A DNA stretch of 64,000 bases from an uncultured Prevotellaceae bacterium (GTDB lineage: Bacteria > Bacteroidota > Bacteroidia > Bacteroidales > UBA3663), in NCBI GenBank assembly GCA_900319235.1, contig ONNR01000018.1:44042-108041 (forward strand), read 5' to 3'. Position numbers and translations under genes: made by a program. Shown here in pieces: positions 18,384 to 27,454 of the stretch. Position 1 is the stretch's first letter. Each line of letters begins with the position of its first letter. Below the pieces are notes generated by a model, which searched no databases, was not told where the DNA came from, and saw nothing but the letters and a program-made list of their open reading frames with translations.

Positions 18384-19733
18384 TCAAATTCCGGTGTAGT
18401 TAGTTGGAGAAAGCGCATGCAACTCTGCTTTCACTGACTCCGATACGTTTAATGAATCTATAAAATTAGCAATGGTTTGTTCGTTCATACCCGTATTGAC
18501 ACGGGTCAAAGCTTTAAGTGTCTCGTAAGGCTTGGGATAGCCTTCGCGACGAAGAATGGTTTGGATGCCCTCGGCTACGACAGCCCAGGCATTGTCAAGA
18601 TCGCGACGGATAGCGTTCTCATTGAGCAGAAGTTTGCCAAGTCCTTTCTTTGTCGATGCCAAGGCAATGAGCATATGGCCCATGGGGACACCGACATTAC
18701 GCAAGACTGTCGAATCGGTGAGGTCGCGCTGGAGACGGCTTACCGGCAACTTGGTGGCAAGGTGATCGAGGATGGCGTTGGCAATGCCAAGGTTGCCCTC
18801 CGAATTCTCATAGTCGATGGGATTGACCTTATGAGGCATAGCGCTGGAACCTACCTCGCCGGCCTTGATCTGCTGCTTGAAATACTCCATCGAGATGTAC
18901 TGCCAGAAGTCACGGTCGAGGTCAAGGAGAACTACATTGATGCGACGCATGGCGTCGAAAAGAGCCGCAAGGTTATCATAATTAGAAATCTGCGTAGTCC
19001 ATTCCTCACGTTCGATACCAAGGCGCTCGTGGAGGAACGCGTTGCCGAAGGCACGCCAATCGCGGTTGGGATAAGCGATGTGATGAGCATTGAAGTTGCC
19101 TGTAGCACCGCCGAACTTACCGCTGATCTTCACCTGGCGCAGGTTCTCGAGCTGCTGGTTCAAACGATAGACAAAGACCATCACCTCTTTACCAAGGCGT
19201 GTGGGTGAAGCGGGCTGACCATGAGTGCGGGCAAGCATTGGAATGTCCTTCCACTCTTCGGCATAGCGAGCAAGGATAACGATCACTTCCTGGAGTGCAG
19301 GAATATAGACCTCATAGATGGCCTCCTTGATCGACATGGGTACAGAAGTGTTATTGATGTCCTGGCTGGTAAGACCGAAGTGGATGAACTCCTTGTACTT
19401 CTCAAGACCAAGACGGTCGAACTCCTCCTTGAGGAGATATTCTACAGCCTTCACATCGTGATTGGTCACCTTCTCGATGTCCTTGACACGCTGGGCTTCG
19501 GCTGGGGTAAAATTGCGATAGATATCGCGAAGACTGTCGAAAATACGACTATCGACACTGGACAATTGTGGCAACGGAAGTTCACAAAGTGCTATGAAAT
19601 ACTCGACTTCCACACGAACGCGATACTTGATGAGGGCAAACTCGGAAAAGTATTCGCTAAGGACCTCCGTCTTGGAATGATAACGTCCATCGATAGGCGA
19701 GACAGCCGTCAGTGGACTGAATGAAAATTCCAT
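18384..19733 (-). CDS. purB: Adenylosuccinate lyase
   Basis: This 449-residue enzyme catalyses two steps of purine synthesis: cleavage of SAICAR to AICAR, and of adenylosuccinate to AMP, each releasing fumarate. It has the start typical of the E. coli-type PurB (LTAVSPIDGRYHSKTEVL) and the fumarase-superfamily signature SSAMPHKVNPIDYENSEGN with the catalytic Ser in its flexible loop. The conserved TSQDINNT and ARTHGQPASPTRLG motifs are also present. The stop codon lies 2 bases before the start of the pseudouridine synthase, so purB is the head of a small translation/nucleotide operon. No consensus promoter is obvious upstream. Confidence 0.96.
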   Translation of the reverse strand: MEFSFSPLTAVSPIDGRYHSKTEVLSEYFSEFALIKYRVRVEVEYFIALCELPLPQLSSVDSRIFDSLRDIYRNFTPAEAQRVKDIEKVTNHDVKAVEYLLKEEFDRLGLEKYKEFIHFGLTSQDINNTSVPMSIKEAIYEVYIPALQEVIVILARYAEEWKDIPMLARTHGQPASPTRLGKEVMVFVYRLNQQLENLRQVKISGKFGGATGNFNAHHIAYPNRDWRAFGNAFLHERLGIEREEWTTQISNYDNLAALFDAMRRINVVLLDLDRDFWQYISMEYFKQQIKAGEVGSSAMPHKVNPIDYENSEGNLGIANAILDHLATKLPVSRLQRDLTDSTVLRNVGVPMGHMLIALASTKKGLGKLLLNENAIRRDLDNAWAVVAEGIQTILRREGYPKPYETLKALTRVNTGMNEQTIANFIDSLNVSESVKAELHALSPTNYTGI

Positions 19734-19855
19734 TTTCTACAAAAGATAGTTAAAAGGGGGTTAAAGGGATGTTAATGTAATACTAATGTGACGTAAATAG
19801 GGAGCAAAAGAATAGTAAAAAGGGACAAAAGTTTCTTGGGGTGAACAATTATCAC

Positions 19856-20536
19856 TTATTTCCAGAAATGGAATCCTACGTTGAACATGAGTGCGCTGAC
19901 TCTGGCCGTACTTCCGTCGATGACGTCATTCCATACACCTGGCATGTAATCGACGCCAAGAGAAACGTGTCGCCAATCGTACCCTATCCCTACCATAGGG
20001 CCGAAGTCCCAATTCTCTGCATCGCTGTACGAACCGACGATGCGCGAAGCATAGATACCAGCGTCGAGCGAGAAACGGCTCTTGTAAGTCACGGGGATGA
20101 AATAACGATACTTGCCTTCGACCATCACTTCGTTGAGATGAATCACTTGCGTCAGGTCGTAACGCTGCTGACGGCCATAGCCAAGACCAAGATCATTGTA
20201 ATAAATCTTCTCGCCTCCAAACTGAGCATATACGGCACTTACACGGAAACCGTGGTGCTTCTTCTTGTTATAGTCCCATGAGAAACTGAAAGCATACGAA
20301 TCGCGGGTGTTCTGATAGGCTCCCGAGCGGCCAAATGTCGAATCGGTAAAACGGTCACGAGTCAACCAGCTGTGCACATATCCAGCCGACACGGTGAAGG
20401 AGTTTCCATAAAAGTAGTTGATGGCACGTGCTTCACGCTTGGCCTGTTCCTTTTTTGTGAATCGTTGAGCGAAAGATGGCATCGCAACAACCATCATAAA
20501 GATAATAAGTAGAACCGATCTCTTATTGATTTGCAT
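19856..20536 (-). CDS. Outer-membrane beta-barrel protein (PorT-like)
   Basis: This 226-residue protein has a signal peptide (MQINKRSVLLIIFMMVVAMP, cleavage after SFA). The mature part has many short amphipathic strands with aromatic girdles and a C-terminal Phe-Trp-Lys, as in small outer-membrane barrels of the porin/PorT-like group in Bacteroidetes. A basic stretch RFTKKEQAKREARAINYFYG follows the cleavage site. ATG 20536 is preferred to an upstream in-frame ATG because the latter lies in the promoter spacer. It is monocistronic with a full-consensus promoter. The cargo or role is unknown. Confidence 0.72.
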   Translation of the reverse strand: MQINKRSVLLIIFMMVVAMPSFAQRFTKKEQAKREARAINYFYGNSFTVSAGYVHSWLTRDRFTDSTFGRSGAYQNTRDSYAFSFSWDYNKKKHHGFRVSAVYAQFGGEKIYYNDLGLGYGRQQRYDLTQVIHLNEVMVEGKYRYFIPVTYKSRFSLDAGIYASRIVGSYSDAENWDFGPMVGIGYDWRHVSLGVDYMPGVWNDVIDGSTARVSALMFNVGFHFWK

Positions 20537-20602
20537 AAAAATTTCTCTTCTAATGAAATACAACCTGCAGCTATTATAATATATTAATATTAAATGTGGG
20601 CG

Positions 20603-20634
20603 CAAAGATAGTTAATTTTCAGGCAGGTTGCAAA
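20603..20634 (-). promoter_or_regulatory. Promoter of the beta-barrel gene
   Basis: On the minus strand, TTTG (20631-20634), 20 bases, then TATCTTTG (20603-20610). It lies 67 bases upstream of the ATG. Confidence 0.8.
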
Positions 20635-20700
20635 TCCAAGGGGGGCTTTTAACTTACTATAACCCGATAATAGGGACTAATGGCATTTTGTGTTTACAAA

Positions 20701-20730
20701 AACGCGCAAAGACTCACGCCTCTGCGCGTT
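20701..20730 (-). terminator. Terminator of the 67-residue membrane protein gene
   Basis: The arms AACGCGCA and TGCGCGTT close a hairpin. On the minus strand TTTTTG follows. Confidence 0.75.
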
Positions 20731-20774
20731 CTGTGTGATGTTCGTTGAAATAGATTGATGCAGTCTTGAACGGA

Positions 20775-20978
20775 TTACTTTCCGCCACCAATCTTGTCGG
20801 CTGACTTGCCACCGAAAATATTCAGAAGAACACCGGCAACAACGAGTACGAAGCAAACGGCAAGAATAACGGTATTAAGACTAGCGTCCTGAAGTGCTTC
20901 AGTATAGAAACTGATTGCCAAAACTACGACAACGATAAGGATGAGGATCGAACCTCCATACTGTTTAAGAGCTCTCAT
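20775..20978 (-). CDS. Small two-helix membrane protein
   Basis: This is a 67-residue protein starting MRALKQYGGSILILIV. It has two predicted transmembrane helices (about residues 9-24 and 36-55) joined by a short loop (YTEALQDASLNT), and a polar Gly/Lys-rich tail (GGKSADKIGGGK). An in-frame extension upstream would run through AT-rich promoter sequence and is rejected. TTACTTTG at about 21033-21040 on the minus strand resembles a -7 box, and a hairpin terminator follows the stop, so the gene looks monocistronic. Similar short two-helix proteins are common in Bacteroidales, but no function is known to me. Confidence 0.75.
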   Translation of the reverse strand: MRALKQYGGSILILIVVVVLAISFYTEALQDASLNTVILAVCFVLVVAGVLLNIFGGKSADKIGGGK

Positions 20979-21100
20979 AATGTATTGTTTTGTGTTTTTA
21001 AAATGTATTTTCGACTTATATTTTGGGGCAAAGTAACAAAAAAAATCAATATGTTGGTCAAAAAAAACAAAAAAAATGCTTGAATTAACGAAAAAAAGCA

Positions 21101-21108
21101 TATCTTTG
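21101..21108 (+). promoter_or_regulatory. plsC operon promoter -7 element
   Basis: TATCTTTG lies 83 bases ahead of the plsC start. The -33 region is not a clear TTTG. Confidence 0.6.
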
Positions 21109-21190
21109 CCCCGAAAATAGTAAAATAAGCGTTTTTTTCTGCAATTATTTGACAAAAAAATGACGATTCCTATATGGAATCAATGATTAT

Positions 21191-21931
21191 ATGACAGTTC
21201 TGTATTTCGTGTATCAATGGCTCATCTTTGTGCCACTTCTCATCATCGTATCCATTTTTGCCTCTCTTGCAACTATCATCGGATGCTGGCTTGGCAACAA
21301 GAACTTCTGGGGTTATTGGCCTGGAGTCATCTGGGCTCGTTGCATCATACGTCTCTCCCTCTGTCCCGTGACTGTCGAAGGTCGCGAGAACATCAACAAG
21401 GAAACTGAATACGTCTTTGTTGCTAACCATCAGGGAGCATTCGACATCTTCCTCCTTTTCGGCTTCCTGAACCATGACTTCCGCTGGATGCTTCGCAAAG
21501 GTCTCCGAAAGATTGTCTTTGTAGGCGCAGCTTGTGAACGTGCAGGTCATATCTATGTGGATTCACACGGCACCTCGGGTATGATGCACACCATACGCCA
21601 GGCTTTGGCTACGCTCAAGGAAGGTCACTCGCTCATCATTTTCCCCGAAGGCACACGTTCGAATGACGGTCATCTCGGCACCTTCAAGAAGGGCGCATTC
21701 ACGCTGGCTGCCATGCTCAAGGTGCCTGTGGTGCCCATCACCATTGAAGGTCCCTACAAGGTGATGCAGAAAGGCTCCTGGCTTATCCATCCCCATCATC
21801 TGAAACTCACCATCCACCAGCCGCTTGAACCCGTATCACGCAAGGAAGGCACCGATGCCGGCGTGGATCGTCTACTCCATGAGTCACAACGCGTCATCGC
21901 TGAGTCGCTGGGCGAGCCCTTGCAGAAATAA
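21191..21931 (+). CDS. plsC: 1-acyl-glycerol-3-phosphate acyltransferase
   Basis: This 246-residue membrane-associated acyltransferase converts lysophosphatidic acid to phosphatidic acid in phospholipid synthesis. It has an N-terminal hydrophobic helix (about residues 5-35). The catalytic H(x4)D motif is NHQGAFD (about residue 79), and the substrate-binding motif is FPEGTRS (about residue 154). The 3' end is followed after one base by the PP2C-like gene, which in turn overlaps an HTH gene, so the three form a tight operon. Later domains are conserved (VPVVPITIEG). Confidence 0.92.
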   Translation: MTVLYFVYQWLIFVPLLIIVSIFASLATIIGCWLGNKNFWGYWPGVIWARCIIRLSLCPVTVEGRENINKETEYVFVANHQGAFDIFLLFGFLNHDFRWMLRKGLRKIVFVGAACERAGHIYVDSHGTSGMMHTIRQALATLKEGHSLIIFPEGTRSNDGHLGTFKKGAFTLAAMLKVPVVPITIEGPYKVMQKGSWLIHPHHLKLTIHQPLEPVSRKEGTDAGVDRLLHESQRVIAESLGEPLQK

Positions 21932-21932
21932 C

Positions 21933-22748
21933 ATGAAAGTCATCGAGCAATATACCGAAGGCAAATCCACCACTGTTCCATCTGAGGATGCTGCAGTGGT
22001 GAATGCGTTTTATGCGGCAGTCATCGATGGTGCAACACCCAAAACCGCCTTCCGCTATCCAGGTGGAGAGACACCGGGACACCTCGCTGCTCGTCTTCTG
22101 AGCGAAGCTATACGTTCCATGCCCGCCGACCTTGATGCCGAAAGCTGTGTCGCGAGGTTGACCAAGGTTCTGCACCAAGACGATGTTACACCTTCCAACC
22201 GACCAATCGCGTCGCTGGTCATCTATTCCGAACCACGTCGCGAAATATGGATGATCGGAGATTGCCAATTCGGCTACATCGACCGGGAGAATATCTTCCG
22301 CACAGTGACGAATACCAAGCTTATCGACAAGTGCCTTTCGGAATGGAGGCGTGACATCATCCTCAGCTATCTGAGCAGAGGTCGCATGACAACAGAAGGA
22401 ATTGCAGCCAACGACCCTGGACGGCGCATCATCCAACCGTTCATCACCCACCAGGTACGCTATCAGAACGCCAAAACGCAGAACCCCTTCAACTATACCA
22501 TGCTCGATGGGGAACCTGTTCCGAAGCATTACATCAAAGTGTACCAACTTCCTGCCGATGTGCATCAGCTTGTACTCGCCACCGATGGTTATCCAGTACT
22601 GATGCAGAACCTTGAAGAATCGGAGAAGGAACTGCACCATCTATTGCAGGAAGACCCGCTTTGCATTGGCCCACTGCTCGGCACAAAAGGCGTGCAACCC
22701 GGGAACAAAAGCAACGACGACCGCACATATCTGAGACTGGAAATATGA
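21933..22748 (+). CDS. PP2C-like (PPM) phosphatase domain protein
   Basis: This 271-residue cytoplasmic protein has no recognised name. Motifs in the right order suggest a divergent PPM/PP2C serine/threonine phosphatase: AAVIDGATPK (about residues 24-33), a GGETPGHLAARLLSEAI helix in place of the GGH motif, WMIGDCQFGYI (GDS motif), LATDGYPVL (ATDG motif), and a terminal NDDRTYLRLEI (the DN/DD metal motif). The upstream frame extends into plsC, but ATG 21933, one base after the plsC stop, fits an operon. Its stop overlaps the next start (ATGA). The substrate is unknown. The fold call is an inference from motifs. Confidence 0.6.
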   Translation: MKVIEQYTEGKSTTVPSEDAAVVNAFYAAVIDGATPKTAFRYPGGETPGHLAARLLSEAIRSMPADLDAESCVARLTKVLHQDDVTPSNRPIASLVIYSEPRREIWMIGDCQFGYIDRENIFRTVTNTKLIDKCLSEWRRDIILSYLSRGRMTTEGIAANDPGRRIIQPFITHQVRYQNAKTQNPFNYTMLDGEPVPKHYIKVYQLPADVHQLVLATDGYPVLMQNLEESEKELHHLLQEDPLCIGPLLGTKGVQPGNKSNDDRTYLRLEI

Positions 22749-23155
22749 AGACAAAAAAAGAATCGACCGGGACTCCTCCCATCCTCGCACGACTGCAGCA
22801 ATTCATGGATCACGAGAATCTCACAGCCTACCAGGTCAACAAGGACTCGGGGTTGTGCAAAGGTCTCCTCATCAATGCCTTCACCAACCAGCGGGGACTC
22901 ACGACATCGACACTCGAAGCCATCCTCAACACTTATCCCCAACTCAATGCCAACTGGCTCATCGTGGGACGAGGCGAAATGCTCAATCCCGAACCCGATG
23001 CTGCAGTTCCCTTGTCAGCTACCGAACAACACATTCGTCATCTGGAAGAACTGAAGAAGCAATGCCTCGAAATGATCAAGTCGATACAGCAGATGAAGAT
23101 AGAAGAACAGAAGTCGGCCGATGACAGACTTATCGGCAGTCTGCTCAAGGATTGA
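22745..23155 (+). CDS. XRE-like helix-turn-helix protein
   Basis: This 136-residue protein has an N-terminal helix-turn-helix (about residues 14-75): LARLQQFMDHENLTAYQVNK is followed by the recognition region and by LNANWLIVGRGEML, a phrase typical of XRE/CI-type repressors in which the C-terminal part of the DNA-binding domain packs. The C-terminal half is a charged coiled coil (EQHIRHLEELKKQCLEMIK) that could dimerise. The start overlaps the stop of the PP2C-like gene by ATGA, so the two are translationally coupled. It may regulate its own operon; no operator was identified. Confidence 0.72.
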   Translation: MKTKKESTGTPPILARLQQFMDHENLTAYQVNKDSGLCKGLLINAFTNQRGLTTSTLEAILNTYPQLNANWLIVGRGEMLNPEPDAAVPLSATEQHIRHLEELKKQCLEMIKSIQQMKIEEQKSADDRLIGSLLKD

Positions 23156-23178
23156 GATGCATAAGGGCCGAGACACAA

Positions 23179-23217
23179 TTCGGGGGCTTCCCACTTTGCG
23201 TGTGGGGAGCCCCCGAA
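23179..23217. terminator. Bidirectional terminator between HTH gene and fucO
   Basis: The arms TTCGGGGGCTTCCCAC and GTGGGGAGCCCCCGAA form a GC-rich hairpin between two convergent genes. Confidence 0.85.
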
Positions 23218-23232
23218 CTATATTTGTGACTA

Positions 23233-24387
23233 TTAAAGAATCTTCTTGTAGAGGGCAACGATGTCGTCACGGGTCACCTTGCGAGGATTGCCTGGAGTGC
23301 AAACGTCGGCGATGGCCTGATCAGCCAGTGCGTCGATGTCCTTCTCGTAGATACCAATCTCACTGAGGTGCTGTGGAATACCCACTTCGATGGCCAATGC
23401 ACGAACGGCATCGCATGCAGCCTGTGCAGCCTCAATCTGGGTCATACCCTTCTTGTAAGCGCCCATAGCCTTGGCGATCTCAACATACTTCTCGCGGCAA
23501 ACAGGAGCATTGAACTCCATGACCGTAGGCAGAAGGATAGCGTTGGCTACACCGTGAGGAATGTTGTGGAGCGAACCCATTGGGTGAGCCATGCCGTGAA
23601 CAACACCGAGTCCTACGTTCGAGAATGCCATACCGGCAACGTACTGTGCGAGTGCCATGCCTTCGCGACCCTTAGGATTCTGTGGATCGAATACGGCGAG
23701 ACGCAGGTACTTGTTGATGAGACGAATGGCCTCAATCTCGAACATATCGCTGAGTTCCCAGGCAGCCTTGGTGATATAGCCTTCGATAGCGTGTGTCAAT
23801 GCATCGAGACCCGTAGCAGCGGTAGTAGCCTTGGGGAGAGAATACATCAGCTCGGCATCGACAATCGAGCAGCAGGGGATGTCATTAGGATCCACACAAA
23901 CCATCTTCTTGTGATTCTCCTCGTCGATGATGACATAGTTGATGGTAGTCTCGGCAGCAGTACCTGCAGTCGTTGGGAAGCAGATCACGGGCACGCTCTT
24001 ATGCTTGGTAGGAGCTACACCTTCGAGGCTGACGACGTCGCTGAACTCAGGATTGTTGGTAACAATACCAATTCCCTTGGCAGTATCCATCGAAGAGCCG
24101 CCACCGATGGCAACCATAAAGTCGGCCTTGGCATCAGCGAATGCCTTCACGCCATTCTTCACGTTGGTTACGGTTGGATTGGGCACTACATCCGAGTAGA
24201 TCTCGTAAGGGATGCCGGCCTCATCCATAACGTCGGTCACCATCTTGCATACGCCAAATTTAACCAGACCTTTGTCGGTTACCACGAGGGCTTTCTTGAA
24301 ACCAAGACGTGCAACCACTGCGGGCAATTCCTTGCGAGCACCAGCTCCGAAGTAGCTAAGTTCATTAAGAATAAAACGGTTTACCAT
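23233..24387 (-). CDS. fucO: Lactaldehyde reductase (iron-containing alcohol dehydrogenase)
   Basis: This 384-residue group III alcohol dehydrogenase is very close to E. coli FucO along its length (NRFILNE at the start, VVPNPTVTNVKNG, AIGGGSSMDTAKGIGI, FPTTAGTAAETTINYVI, and HGMAHPMG with metal-binding His). FucO reduces L-lactaldehyde from fucose and rhamnose breakdown to 1,2-propanediol with NADH, and uses Fe2+. It sits 61 bases downstream of ligA on the same strand and may be transcribed with it. The nearby glycosidases at 28-36 kb, including a GH78 rhamnosidase, make a role in deoxyhexose use plausible. A different alcohol substrate cannot be excluded. Confidence 0.88.
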   Translation of the reverse strand: MVNRFILNELSYFGAGARKELPAVVARLGFKKALVVTDKGLVKFGVCKMVTDVMDEAGIPYEIYSDVVPNPTVTNVKNGVKAFADAKADFMVAIGGGSSMDTAKGIGIVTNNPEFSDVVSLEGVAPTKHKSVPVICFPTTAGTAAETTINYVIIDEENHKKMVCVDPNDIPCCSIVDAELMYSLPKATTAATGLDALTHAIEGYITKAAWELSDMFEIEAIRLINKYLRLAVFDPQNPKGREGMALAQYVAGMAFSNVGLGVVHGMAHPMGSLHNIPHGVANAILLPTVMEFNAPVCREKYVEIAKAMGAYKKGMTQIEAAQAACDAVRALAIEVGIPQHLSEIGIYEKDIDALADQAIADVCTPGNPRKVTRDDIVALYKKIL

Positions 24388-24448
24388 AATAGTTTGTTTT
24401 AAGATAGAAGGTTGAAAATAGGGGTTAGAACTCTAATTGATTATCTCG

Positions 24449-26647
24449 TTATAAGTTGTATTTCTCATAAAAGTCACGCTCGGAAATGATTTCGACGCCC
24501 AGTTGACGCGCCTTGTCAAGCTTGTTCTGCCCTGGAGCATCGCCCGTCACCACATAGTTGACCTTGCCGCTCACCGATCCCACATATTTGGCTCCGTGTC
24601 CGGTAAAAAATGCCTTGATCTCGTCGCGTTTAAAGCGATAACTGGTGCCTGTGAAAATCACCGTCATGCCTTCAAGGGCATTGCCAAGTTTCTCGGCACT
24701 CTGATAGTCCTGCTGGAACTGATAGTCGGGCGAACCGATGCAAGTATAGTCACTCAGATCGGCTTCAAGGATGTTCCTGGCCATGATTTCGCCGATGCCA
24801 TCGATAAGCAGCAATTCTTCGAACGTCGCAGCGCGGAACTTCGACCAGGAGCCGAAATGTTCGGCAAGGAGTTTGCCGGTGATCTTGCCTACACCATCGA
24901 TGCCAAGGCCTCCGATGATGCGGTCGAGGGTCAGTGTACTTATGCTTTGCGCAATGCCATCAAACATCAGCGCCACCGACTTCTCGGCATACCCCTCTCC
25001 CAACAGCTGCTGAATGTGGGTTCGGTAATTGGGGCAGAAGACATCGGGCTCCCACGTGTGCTCGTCCTTGACAAAGACACGATAAAGGTCATCGACCGAA
25101 GCGATGTCCAGCTTGTCATAGAGGTCGGCGAGGACGTTCGGGCCCAAGCCCTTGATATTTGCGCAATCCTTACCGCACCAATACTCCAGACGCTGGATGG
25201 CCTGTTCTCGGCAATGATGATTCGGACAGATCCAATATTCGCCCTTCTTTACCAGCGCTGTTGCGCAACAGGGACACGTCTCGGGGAATTTGATGGCCTT
25301 GAGTTGTACCTCCTCGGCAGCATTGCGGAGCGCATCGATGCCGGTCACCTGAGGAATCACCTCGCCAGCCTTTTGCACAAAGACATACGAACCGATGGCC
25401 AGACGGAGGCTGCGGATATATGACTCGTTGTTCAACGTGGCACGTGCTACCACCGATCCGGAAATGGTCGTCGGTTCAAGTTCGGCAACGGGTGTGATAT
25501 GACCTGTCATACCCACCTGGAAGGTCACGTCGCGTATTACCGTAGACTGTGCCTCCTGCGGGAACTTGCGCGCCTTGCACCAGTTGGGGAACGTTGTGTT
25601 CAGTCCCAGAAATTCCTGGTGCCGACGTTCGTTCACCTTGACAACGACGCCATCGCAATCGTAGGGCAACTTACGGCCGATACGCACCTCATTGAAGGCG
25701 TTAATGGCATCGGTAAGTTGCTTGAGGTCGCTGAAAGCTTGACGTCCGGGCGTCTTGTAGTAGTCAAAACCCAGCTTACCAAGCAGTTCGAGCGTTTTCT
25801 CCTGGCTGCTTAGCACATCGCGCTGAAATGCCTCATCAGTCGAATAGGCAGCATAAGCATTCACCACAAGTCCACGTTTGGCAGTAACCTTCGGGTCGAG
25901 TTGTTTCAACGAGCCAGACGCAGCATTGCGCTTGTTGGCAAATGGACGTTCTCCGTTCTTCTCCTTCTCAGCATTGAGTCGGTCGAAAGCACCTTGCGGC
26001 ATCAGCACTTCTCCTCTTACCTCGAAGTAGGATGGCAATTGGAGTTGATCTGCGGTTTCGGAACTTTCTTCGGCAAACAGGTCGTCGAACAACGAGGGTT
26101 CCTTCGAAACAGCCTTCGATGATGTCTTCGTGCCACCTTTGACCATCAGTTTCAAAGGCACGTTTCGAATGGTGCGCACGTTGGCAATCACCGATTCGCC
26201 CTCGATCTGATTACCGCGTGTCACAGCATCGACGAGTTCGCCTTCGCGATAGACGAGCGAGATGGAGAGGCCGTCATACTTCGGCTCATAAGTGAACGAA
26301 ATTTCGTCGTTCGGAAAGGCAGCCTTCAACTTCTGGCTGGTCGAAAGCAACCATTCCTGCAGTTCCTCGTCACTATACACATTCTCGATGCTCTGCATAG
26401 GGATGACGTGACGATGCTTCTCGAAGGCGCCTTGAATGTCCGAGCCGACACGCTGCGTGGGGCTGTCGGGCAAGACCACGCCCGAAGCCGCCTCCAACGC
26501 CTGCAACTGCTTGAACTCCATGTCGAATTCAAAGTCCGTCATCGGCGGGTCATTCTCTATATAATATTTGTAGGAAGCCCACGCCAATGCTGCGGTCAAG
26601 CTGGCTTGATCGTTGATGTCACGCTTGTTGAATTCCTCAAGTGTCAT
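24449..26647 (-). CDS. ligA: NAD-dependent DNA ligase LigA
   Basis: This 732-residue enzyme seals nicks in DNA using NAD. The adenylated lysine is Lys123 in EPKYDGLS. The order is domain Ia, adenylation domain, OB fold, a C4 zinc finger (CPCCATALVKKG through HHCREQ), helix-hairpin-helix repeats (LLIDGIGEIMARNI) and a C-terminal BRCT domain (from about residue 650, GMTVIFTGTSYRFKRDE). It is about 60 residues longer than the E. coli enzyme. Much of the excess is a Ser/Glu/Lys-rich insertion at about residues 171-204 (KTSSKAVSKEPSLFDDLFAE) within the adenylation domain. It lies 12 bases downstream of a YhcH-type gene. Confidence 0.96.
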   Translation of the reverse strand: MTLEEFNKRDINDQASLTAALAWASYKYYIENDPPMTDFEFDMEFKQLQALEAASGVVLPDSPTQRVGSDIQGAFEKHRHVIPMQSIENVYSDEELQEWLLSTSQKLKAAFPNDEISFTYEPKYDGLSISLVYREGELVDAVTRGNQIEGESVIANVRTIRNVPLKLMVKGGTKTSSKAVSKEPSLFDDLFAEESSETADQLQLPSYFEVRGEVLMPQGAFDRLNAEKEKNGERPFANKRNAASGSLKQLDPKVTAKRGLVVNAYAAYSTDEAFQRDVLSSQEKTLELLGKLGFDYYKTPGRQAFSDLKQLTDAINAFNEVRIGRKLPYDCDGVVVKVNERRHQEFLGLNTTFPNWCKARKFPQEAQSTVIRDVTFQVGMTGHITPVAELEPTTISGSVVARATLNNESYIRSLRLAIGSYVFVQKAGEVIPQVTGIDALRNAAEEVQLKAIKFPETCPCCATALVKKGEYWICPNHHCREQAIQRLEYWCGKDCANIKGLGPNVLADLYDKLDIASVDDLYRVFVKDEHTWEPDVFCPNYRTHIQQLLGEGYAEKSVALMFDGIAQSISTLTLDRIIGGLGIDGVGKITGKLLAEHFGSWSKFRAATFEELLLIDGIGEIMARNILEADLSDYTCIGSPDYQFQQDYQSAEKLGNALEGMTVIFTGTSYRFKRDEIKAFFTGHGAKYVGSVSGKVNYVVTGDAPGQNKLDKARQLGVEIISERDFYEKYNL

Positions 26648-26659
26648 CGGAGGGTTGTC

Positions 26660-27298
26660 TTATAGGTAGTCAATCTTGATGACAATCTTGCGCGGAGTGC
26701 ATGGCTGCTTGCCGATGCCGGTCGCCTGATGTATATCGTCGGGGAAGAAAAGATAGAAATGCTTGGGGTCGGAGTCGATGACGAGGCACTCGTTGGCTGC
26801 TGGGATCTTCTTCTTGTCCCAACCGAAATTCTGCACATCCTTCTTCTCGTTGTATTCGTTGCGCGGAACGAGGCATTCGGGCGAATGGGTCACATGGTAA
26901 CGCTCCGAACCTGTCACATCCCACTGCAGGTCGATGGTGCGACGATGCTGTTCCCACTGGCAATTCTCAGGAGTGCGAAGCGTCTGGTTTAACACCTTCA
27001 CGTAAGCGTGGCTCCATTGCATGGCATTGTTGCTGGGCTCCATCTTCATAGGATCGACGCTGGCAAGCCATGCAAAAATCGAATCCCACATAGCGGGAGC
27101 CTTCTGATACTGCTCGTAGAACGTCTGCACATTGATGTGATCGTAGGGTTTCACCTTGAAACCATTCTTCCACTTGCCTTTCTTGAACCAAGCCATGGCC
27201 TCGGCAGTTGCCGTAGGTTTAGCGAATGACGCCTCCTGTGCCATAGTTACACAAAGACATGATAAGGAAAGAACCAGAATGAGAAATATCTTTTTCAT
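26660..27298 (-). CDS. Secreted YhcH/YjgK/YiaL family protein
   Basis: This 212-residue protein has a signal peptide (MKKIFLILVLSLSCLCVTMA). The mature part is of the YhcH/YjgK/YiaL (DUF386, EbgC-like) cupin family: HRRTIDLQWDVTGSERYHV in the middle and YLFFPDDIHQATGIG near the end, containing the His and Glu/Asp residues expected to bind a metal. Family members are linked to sugar catabolism, including sialic acid and uronate or galactoside derivatives; most are cytoplasmic, so the signal peptide is notable but is seen in Bacteroidetes. It heads a run with ligA (12-base gap) and fucO. The -7 box TATCTTTG lies at 27333-27340. Confidence 0.82.
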   Translation of the reverse strand: MKKIFLILVLSLSCLCVTMAQEASFAKPTATAEAMAWFKKGKWKNGFKVKPYDHINVQTFYEQYQKAPAMWDSIFAWLASVDPMKMEPSNNAMQWSHAYVKVLNQTLRTPENCQWEQHRRTIDLQWDVTGSERYHVTHSPECLVPRNEYNEKKDVQNFGWDKKKIPAANECLVIDSDPKHFYLFFPDDIHQATGIGKQPCTPRKIVIKIDYL

Positions 27299-27332
27299 CG
27301 TACAAAATTGGGTTATAGATAATTTTTCGGAG

Positions 27333-27340
27333 CAAAGATA
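27333..27340 (-). promoter_or_regulatory. Promoter -7 element of the yhcH-ligA-fucO run
   Basis: TATCTTTG on the minus strand, 35 bases upstream of the ATG. The -33 region is AT-rich without a clear TTTG. Confidence 0.6.
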
Positions 27341-27391
27341 AGGAATTTTATTTAAAGTTGTATCGGCAAACGTAAAAAAAATGTGCGATTT

Positions 27392-27423
27392 TTTGTTTTG
27401 TTAGGAAAAACCTATTATCTTTG
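27392..27423 (+). promoter_or_regulatory. Promoter of the ACT-domain gene
   Basis: TTTG (27392-27395), 20 bases, then TATCTTTG (27416-27423). It lies 31 bases ahead of the ATG. Confidence 0.75.
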
Positions 27424-27454
27424 CAGCGAAAAACAACAAAAAACACTACACAGA

